DNA of 47,046 nt from a filamentous cyanobacterium Phorm 6 (GTDB lineage: Bacteria > Cyanobacteriota > Cyanobacteriia > Cyanobacteriales > Microcoleaceae). Both the position numbers and the translations under genes were made by a program. Below, one piece after another: positions 42,773 to 47,046 of this stretch. Each line of letters begins with the position of its first letter. The stretch's first letter is position 1. The notes beneath the pieces were generated by a model. It had not been told where the DNA came from. It saw nothing but the letters and a program-made list of their open reading frames with translations, and did no database searches. The stretch is from contig PVWI01000005.1 in the NCBI GenBank assembly GCA_003003725.1, positions 1 to 47,046 on the forward strand. The letters are read 5' to 3'.

Positions 42773-43117
42773 TTAGGATTTACGCAATCCGTCCAATTCT
42801 TTCAACTGTTGCGACTGTTCTTGCAATCGAATTTCCAGACTCTGGCAAACAAGTTCGCATAAATTGAAAATCATTGGATCGATAATTTCATAGTAAACAC
42901 TGATTCCTTGGGGCTGTCGTTGCACAATACCTGCTTGCGTCAAAACCTTCAGGTGTTTGGACACATTGGCTTGTCCTAGCCCTGTCTCTTCAATAATTTC
43001 AGTGACATTTTTGGCACCATTTTTAAGCGCACACAGCACTTGTAGCCGACTCAGTTCTGATAGAACTTTGAAATAGTCAGCGACCTGAGCAAGAGCGGAA
43101 ACGGGAATTTGAGACAT
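42773..43117 (-). CDS. ArsR-family repressor, probable persulfide sensor (BigR/SqrR-like)
   Basis: The product is 114 residues. The frame is open further upstream, but that part is heptamer repeat; MSQIPVSALAQVADYFKVLS is the family start. The winged helix is standard (ELSRLQVLCALKNG, GLGQANVSKHLKVLTQAGIV, QGISVYYEIIDP). Cys29 lies in helix 2 and Cys87/Cys91 in the last helix. Persulfide sensors BigR, SqrR and YgaV use a Cys pair placed this way, about 66 residues apart; here the spacing is 58 or 62. The typical metal-binding CxC of ArsR is absent. It is divergent from a persulfide dioxygenase-rhodanese-TauE operon, the same partners found with BigR. It likely represses that operon and itself. 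Confidence 0.85.
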   Translation of the reverse strand: MSQIPVSALAQVADYFKVLSELSRLQVLCALKNGAKNVTEIIEETGLGQANVSKHLKVLTQAGIVQRQPQGISVYYEIIDPMIFNLCELVCQSLEIRLQEQSQQLKELDGLRKS

Positions 43118-43134
43118 AGGTGGAAGTAAGTAGA

Positions 43135-43176
43135 TGGAAGAGGGAAGATGGAAGAGGGAAGATGGAAGAGGGAAGA
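43135..43176. repeat. 14-bp (double heptamer) tandem repeat
   Basis: Three units of AGATGGAAGAGGGA lie just upstream of the ArsR gene and read as a false Leu/Pro/Ser-rich N terminus in its frame. Confidence 0.85.
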
Positions 43177-43244
43177 AGAGATACACAGCAAGCCTTTGAG
43201 CGAGCCGTATTTTACGTTTAATTAGGTGGATTTACTTAATACTA

Positions 43245-43276
43245 TTTGAGATTTGAGATTTGAGATTTGAGACTTG
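43245..43276. repeat. Heptamer tandem repeat (GATTTGA)n
   Basis: Four or five GATTTGA units lie in the 379-bp divergent region between the ArsR gene and the persulfide dioxygenase gene. The same region holds an inverted repeat AGAAACCGGTTTTTT / AAAAAACTCGGTTTCT (43338-43356 and 43390-43408), a dispersed cyanobacterial motif. No gene is seen in 43118-43496. Confidence 0.85.
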
Positions 43277-43438
43277 AGGTTAGGAATGACTTGCTAGATA
43301 TGGGTTTGGGTCTTTCCTACAGTTGCATTATTTTTGTCAGAAACCGGTTTTTTTTTACGAAAATCTTTCGCTGGAGCAACGCAGATTAGGTAAAAAACTC
43401 GGTTTCTTTGGTCTTGATGCGTCCAGGACTGCCTTTGC

Positions 43439-43467
43439 TTGACTATACTACTATATCGTGATATCAT
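43439..43467 (+). promoter_or_regulatory. Promoter with palindromic operator for the sulfur operon
   Basis: TTGACT (43439-43444), a 17-bp spacer and TATCAT (43462-43467) form a good sigma70-type promoter. The palindrome ATATCGTGATAT (43453-43464) covers the spacer end and first bases of the -10, where an ArsR-type repressor would block polymerase. A strong AAGGAGG Shine-Dalgarno at 43481-43487 lies nine bases before the first ATG. Confidence 0.6.
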
Positions 43468-43496
43468 GAAGTTATTGAAAAAGGAGGCTATCAGCC

Positions 43497-44198
43497 ATGC
43501 TGTTTCGTCAGTTGTTCGATCGGGAAACCAGTACCTATACTTATCTGATTGCCGATCGCATTTCCAAAGAAGCCCTATTGGTCGATCCAGTTCTGGAGCA
43601 GGTGGAACGAGACCTGAAGCTGCTCAAAGAATTGGGCTTAACCTTGCGCTATTGCGTAGAAACGCACGTTCATGCCGATCACATTACGAGCGCCTCAAAG
43701 CTGCGGGAGGCGACAGGGTGCTTGAGTGTGGTGCCGTACCCGGCACAGGTAGGCTGTGCTGACGAGTTTATTCACGACAGCGAAACGCTCAAAGTTGGGG
43801 CGGTGGTAGTCCGAGCGATCGCCACTCCCGGACACACAGACAGCCACATGGCATATCTCGCGAACAACACTCACCTGCTAACCGGTGATGCTCTATTCAT
43901 TCGAGGCTGCGGACGCACTGATTTTCAAGGCGGTGATGCGGGAACATTGTTCGATTCAGTCACTCAGCAATTGTTTACCTTGCCCGATTCAACATTGATT
44001 TATCCGGGACACGACTATCGCGGGCAAACCATATCTTCAATTGAGGAAGAGAAACACTGGAACCCTCGGTTTACAGGGCGAAGCCGCGACGAGTTTATTA
44101 AATTCATGAATGAGTTGAATTTGCCTAATCCTCAAAAAATGATGGAAGCAGTACCAGCCAACAGACAGTGTGGAAACTCAAGCCAACTTTCTGCCTAA
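43497..44198 (+). CDS. Persulfide dioxygenase-like MBL hydrolase (ETHE1/SdoA family)
   Basis: The product is 233 residues. ETHE1-type enzymes oxidise glutathione persulfide to sulfite using a single iron. Metal ligands and family markers are present: THVHADH (residues 56-62), TPGHTDSHMAY, LTGDALFIRGCGRTDFQGGD and YPGHDYRG. The GCGRTDFQ block separates it from glyoxalase II (compare gloB at 14433, with GCGRLFEG). Start at ATG 43497 follows AAGGAGG. It is the first gene of an operon with a rhodanese (27-bp gap) and TauE, divergent from an ArsR repressor. Sulfite made here could be used by the rhodanese or exported by TauE. The product end (GNSSQLSA) is unusual but not decisive. Confidence 0.9.
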   Translation: MLFRQLFDRETSTYTYLIADRISKEALLVDPVLEQVERDLKLLKELGLTLRYCVETHVHADHITSASKLREATGCLSVVPYPAQVGCADEFIHDSETLKVGAVVVRAIATPGHTDSHMAYLANNTHLLTGDALFIRGCGRTDFQGGDAGTLFDSVTQQLFTLPDSTLIYPGHDYRGQTISSIEEEKHWNPRFTGRSRDEFIKFMNELNLPNPQKMMEAVPANRQCGNSSQLSA

Positions 44199-44225
44199 TT
44201 TTTTCATAATACTTAGAGAACAACC

Positions 44226-44774
44226 ATGACACTATCTAACAACTTGCAACTTCAAGAAATTGATGCCCAAACTTTAAAACAGTGGCTAGAAGAAAACTCA
44301 GTAATGCTAGTAGATGTTCGAGAACCTGCTGAATATGCCACCGAACATATTCCCGGTGCAAAATTACACCCGCTCTCAAAATTTGACCCGCAGCAAATCA
44401 TTCCTGAAACAGGACAAAAACTTGTACTGTACTGTCAATCGGGAAATCGTTCCGCCAAAGCCAGCAGGCAGTTACTAGAGGCAGGATTCGATTCGGTTAG
44501 CCATCTACGGGGGGGGATTCCTACGTGGAAAAAAGCCAGCTATCCCATCGAAAAAAATGAAAATGCACCGATTAGTCTGTTTCGTCAAGTACAGATTGTT
44601 GCTGGATCTTTGGTTTTGGTCGGCACAGTTTTAGGAACATTTGTTTCTGCTAATTTTCTACTATTGAGCGGATTTGTAGGGGCTGGGCTAGTGTTTGCCG
44701 GAGCTACAAACACTTGTGCAATGGGAATGTTATTGTCAAAGTTGCCCTATAACCAACAAGCGGGAAAATCCTAG
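44226..44774 (+). CDS. Rhodanese with C-terminal membrane anchor (YgaP-like)
   Basis: The product is 182 residues. Residues ~8-105 form one rhodanese domain; the active-site Cys70 is in LYCQSGNRSAKA (CQSGNR loop), and DVREPAEYATEHIPGA is the family start. Residues ~118-140 and ~142-165 are two membrane helices of the DUF2892 type, with a short NTCAMGM stretch after the second, as in E. coli YgaP. The enzyme should carry sulfane sulfur between a persulfide donor and a thiol or sulfite acceptor at the inner face of the membrane. It is encoded between the dioxygenase and TauE, with 27-bp and 10-bp gaps, so the three form one operon. Confidence 0.92.
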   Translation: MTLSNNLQLQEIDAQTLKQWLEENSVMLVDVREPAEYATEHIPGAKLHPLSKFDPQQIIPETGQKLVLYCQSGNRSAKASRQLLEAGFDSVSHLRGGIPTWKKASYPIEKNENAPISLFRQVQIVAGSLVLVGTVLGTFVSANFLLLSGFVGAGLVFAGATNTCAMGMLLSKLPYNQQAGKS

Positions 44775-44784
44775 GGATAACTGT

Positions 44785-45645
44785 ATGATTTGGATACTAG
44801 GTTATTTGCTGGCAATTGCGATCGGCATCAGCTTGGGGTTACTCGGCGGTGGAGGTTCTGTGCTAGCATTGCCCGTGCTGGTTTATGTGATGGGGGTTGC
44901 GCCCAAGCCTGCGATCGCCATGACTTTAATTATTGTTGGCACTGTTAGCTTGGTGGGGGTGATTCCCCATGCTAGACGCGGCAATCTCGCTCTCAAACAG
45001 GGGGCGATATTTGGTTCTGCGACGATGCTAGGGGCATATCTGGGGGCGCGGATTGCTACGCTACCATTGGTTACGAGTGCATTGCAGATGACTCTATTTG
45101 CACTGTCGATGCTGCTGGCTGCTGGTTTGATGATTTATCGGACATCTAGAGCAGAGCCTGCATTAAGTACGACGGATGAATTAAATTCCATTCAGTACAT
45201 AAAACCTGTTTGCAAATACTGCTGGTTGTGGTTGATGACTGAAGGGCTTGGGGTAGGAATTTTGACTGGGTTAGTCGGTGTTGGTGGCGGGTTTGCGATC
45301 GTACCTGCGTTGGTTTTGTTGGGAAATGTCCCTATGAAAAAAGCCATCGGCACGTCTTTGCTAATTATTGCCTGCAATTCCCTAGCGGGTATACTCGGTT
45401 ATTTAGGGCATATTTCCTTAGACTGGAATCTCATAGTTTCATTTACATTTTTGGCTGGATGTGGGACTTTAATAGGATCCTATTTGGCACAGTTTGTCTC
45501 CGCGCAACAACTTCAAAAAGGATTTGGTTACTTTCTCTTGGTAGTTGCTGCATTTGTCTTGGTGCAGAATCGTCATAGCTTCGAGTCACCGCAGGAATCC
45601 TCGACTTACCTGCAACCTCACAATAGGGTGCAGCGGACGCAATAG
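44785..45645 (+). CDS. TauE/SafE family sulfite exporter
   Basis: The product is 286 residues with about eight membrane helices. The two half-repeats show the TauE/SafE signature: GISLGLLGGGGSVLALPVLV at about residue 12 and GILTGLVGVGGGFAIVPALV at about 160. The frame is open 30 codons upstream over the rhodanese gene, but the ATG at 44785 gives the normal start (MIWILGYLLAIAIG). The family exports sulfite, sulfoacetate and related anions. Its position after a persulfide dioxygenase and a rhodanese suggests removal of toxic sulfite. No terminator is seen right after the gene. Confidence 0.92.
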   Translation: MIWILGYLLAIAIGISLGLLGGGGSVLALPVLVYVMGVAPKPAIAMTLIIVGTVSLVGVIPHARRGNLALKQGAIFGSATMLGAYLGARIATLPLVTSALQMTLFALSMLLAAGLMIYRTSRAEPALSTTDELNSIQYIKPVCKYCWLWLMTEGLGVGILTGLVGVGGGFAIVPALVLLGNVPMKKAIGTSLLIIACNSLAGILGYLGHISLDWNLIVSFTFLAGCGTLIGSYLAQFVSAQQLQKGFGYFLLVVAAFVLVQNRHSFESPQESSTYLQPHNRVQRTQ

Positions 45646-46330
45646 AAGCGATCGCGAATAGTCTGCGGTCGTCTGTCGCCGCTGACTTCTGCTACAGTTG
45701 TTTTTTGCATATTCTGTAGGACACTTTAGCATTAGGAGCATTTGGAACATCGCAAAAAGGATATTTTTTTTGAGCGTGCTGTCCACCCCAAATCTGCTGT
45801 GTAAAGCACGCGAGTTTAGGGTGGGTACTACAAATGCAAAACACAGATGCACCGAATTTAAAATCAAACTACGGTGAAGAAAAACAACTTTTAAAAAGAA
45901 AATTAAAGCAATAAAGCAACTATTAATTTAGTAAATTCTTCACTTATACAGAAACCGAATTCATTAAAAAATACCTAATTTATTGATTGATACAAGACTA
46001 GATAGATTTGCAAAAATAGGTTCGATCGTTAGGATTTCATTGCTTTAAATTATCTTATTTTTTGTCAAAAATATCGGGGCGGTTCGATCGCCCGCCCCGA
46101 CATTTTTGAGACATATCAACTCAAACCCTTGTCAAGCCTAGCTTTTGGGCTGGCTTGTCACCAGCCGGCAAAATCAGCCTATTTACTTATTGACAATTGC
46201 TCTTCTCTGTTAAATTGTCAGGGATATCACATAAAAGTTAAAAAATGTATCAAAAACAACAGAAAGTACCAAATGTTTTATGTACGTCCCTACAATAGAG
46301 AAACGAAACAAGAAAAGAGGCGCGATCGCT
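45646..46330. other. 685-bp AT-rich gap without a convincing gene
   Basis: I find no protein gene with family features on either strand. The main structure is an 18-bp-arm hairpin at 46065-46109. The stretch near 45660-45720 contains HIP1-like sites. Short frames exist, but none has a good start and typical codon use. Confidence 0.5.
46065..46109. terminator. Strong hairpin with 18-bp arms, bidirectional terminator-like
   Basis: TCAAAAATATCGGGGCGG and its inverse pair at 17 of 18 positions around a nine-base loop. The arms end in A5/T5 runs on the stem base, so it may work as a terminator in either direction or be a repeat unit. Confidence 0.5.
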
Positions 46331-46579
46331 ATGAGTATCAATGAAAACCTAGATTGGGAAGAAGCATTTGAGTACCGAGCGGGCTTGACAGTGGAATTGA
46401 AGTCCCAGCCAGGGGTTTTGCATAAGATCGCTTACTATGAAGTGATGATGGTACCGCCCATCTGGTTAGAAAATGACCCCCGTCCCCGGTATCCTCACGA
46501 ACTGCTAGTCGTTTCGCAGCAGCCAAGTGTGTCCAATAGTTGCCAAATTTCACAGTGTCCAGTTTTAGTCGCGTCTTAG
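46331..46579 (+). CDS. Small conserved cyanobacterial hypothetical protein (82 aa)
   Basis: The product is 82 residues. I use the ATG at 46331 because AGAGG lies about ten bases before it and the upstream frame has no protein character. The sequence (MSINENLDWEEAFEYRAGLT, YYEVMMVPPIWLENDPRPRY, HELLVVSQQPS) is rich in Trp, Pro and acidic residues. It looks like a small soluble protein shared by cyanobacteria. I cannot name a function. It is convergent with the decayed PIN-like gene 32 bp downstream. Confidence 0.65.
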   Translation: MSINENLDWEEAFEYRAGLTVELKSQPGVLHKIAYYEVMMVPPIWLENDPRPRYPHELLVVSQQPSVSNSCQISQCPVLVAS

Positions 46580-46611
46580 ATTTTTTCAGCGGGAAATATC
46601 GGCGATGGCTT

Positions 46612-46995
46612 TTAGCAAATAATCAAACCGATGCAGTAATTTTCGGATTGAGATTGCTTTGCATTACGGTGTGCCGATCGACTTAAGATATAGATCGCGG
46701 CTACTGTGCGATCGACTCGAATCAATTTTCCCCTCAGAGTCTCAGCAGTAGATATCGCATCATTCATATTAGCAGTCTGTCTAACAATACCGTTATTTCG
46801 CGCACAGGGAACAATACCGCAGCGCTTAGGTTCCAGCTTGTGCAGTTGAAAGAAATCGCGCCGGTTGACAATCAAAACAGCCCGATTTTCAACGATCGCA
46901 AATGCGCTAATATATCCTCGATCGAATATTCTAGCGTTTCCTGCTTGTCGAACAGTCACGACATCCGTTTCAAAATAACGCAGGTTATGCACCAA
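46612..46995 (-). pseudogene. Decayed DUF5615 PIN-like gene
   Basis: Residues ~1-95 (HNLRYFETDVVTVRQAGNAR, AFAIVENRAVLIVNRRDFFQ, HKLEPKRCGIVPCARNN, ISTAETLRGKLIRVDR) resemble DUF5615 PIN-like toxins of cyanobacterial toxin-antitoxin pairs. The usual N terminus with its first acidic residue is missing: the frame opens at a TTG just after a stop. The last ~30 residues (YILSRSAHRNAKQSQSENYC) look like run-on translation. A C/G-run repeat lies 30 bp upstream. No antitoxin gene is visible before the window edge. Confidence 0.5.
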
Positions 46996-47026
46996 TACGG
47001 TTTACTTAACATATTTAGGCCCCGGA

Positions 47027-47046
47027 GATCCCCCTAAATCCCCCTT
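47027..47046. repeat. C-run dispersed repeat, cut by the window edge
   Basis: GATCCCCCTAAATCCCCCTT matches one arm of the inner inverted repeat of the element at 13743-13983 (inverse of 13886-13905). Confidence 0.8.

Noticed and set aside
43118-43186. Leader peptide of the ArsR protein (MYLFFPLPSSLFH...)
   Set aside because: It is translation of the 14-bp repeat; it resembles a signal sequence only by chance.

Overview
This window is chromosomal DNA from a filamentous cyanobacterium, probably of the Oscillatoria/Microcoleus type. The evidence is the many HIP1-like GCGATCGC/CGATCG sites, ndhB of the photosynthetic NDH-1 complex, a very large multi-PAS hybrid kinase, a DnaB helicase with two inteins, and many 7-bp tandem repeat tracts between genes. 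Genus is an inference; no rRNA or tRNA gene was seen.

Region 1 (about 0.9-13.7 kb, all on the minus strand) is a glycan assembly and export locus. Read in the direction of transcription it holds galE, two GT-A-like sugar transferases, a GT4 glycosyltransferase, an ABC exporter with an odd C-terminal tail, a second GT4 enzyme, a GT10 (fucosyltransferase-like) enzyme, an FGE/SUMF1-fold protein, and three tandem paralogues of a cyanobacterial GT-A-like family. GalE would supply UDP-hexoses, the transferases would build the glycan, and the ABC protein would export it. A MITE-like element with 40-bp terminal inverted repeats lies upstream of galE.

Region 2 (14.0-29.7 kb) is core and signalling: gloB, a 1696-residue kinase with about ten PAS domains, rplI, dnaB with two LAGLIDADG inteins, a GAF-PAS adenylate cyclase, pepP, a DUF4332 protein and an Spx/ArsC-like protein.

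Region 3 (29.7-38.8 kb) holds a cyclic-peptide-type ABC exporter, two tandem Uma2 nuclease-like genes, ndhB, a PadR-type regulator with no proper start, and topA. topA carries a dispersed genomic repeat translated in frame.

Region 4 (38.9-42.8 kb) is accessory DNA: a MrcB_N-HNH endonuclease preceded by a coupled 37-codon ORF, a DUF6883/DUF4926 pair flanked by degenerate ~90-bp direct repeats, a C5-cytosine methyltransferase with a -1 frameshift at an A6 run, and a 280-bp element whose ends look like IS200/IS605 hairpins.

Region 5 (42.8-45.6 kb) is a compact sulfur module. An ArsR-type regulator diverges from a persulfide-dioxygenase-like hydrolase, a membrane-anchored rhodanese and a TauE/SafE exporter. 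Its layout resembles BigR/SqrR-controlled sulfide detoxification operons, and a good sigma70-type promoter carries a palindrome overlapping the -10. The window ends with one small conserved gene and a decayed PIN-like (DUF5615) gene.

Repeats matter throughout. Heptamer tracts flank or touch at least ten genes, and several apparent N- or C-terminal extensions are translated repeat. A 34-bp palindromic repeat family occurs at 20.5, 28.7, 31.6 and 38.8 kb.
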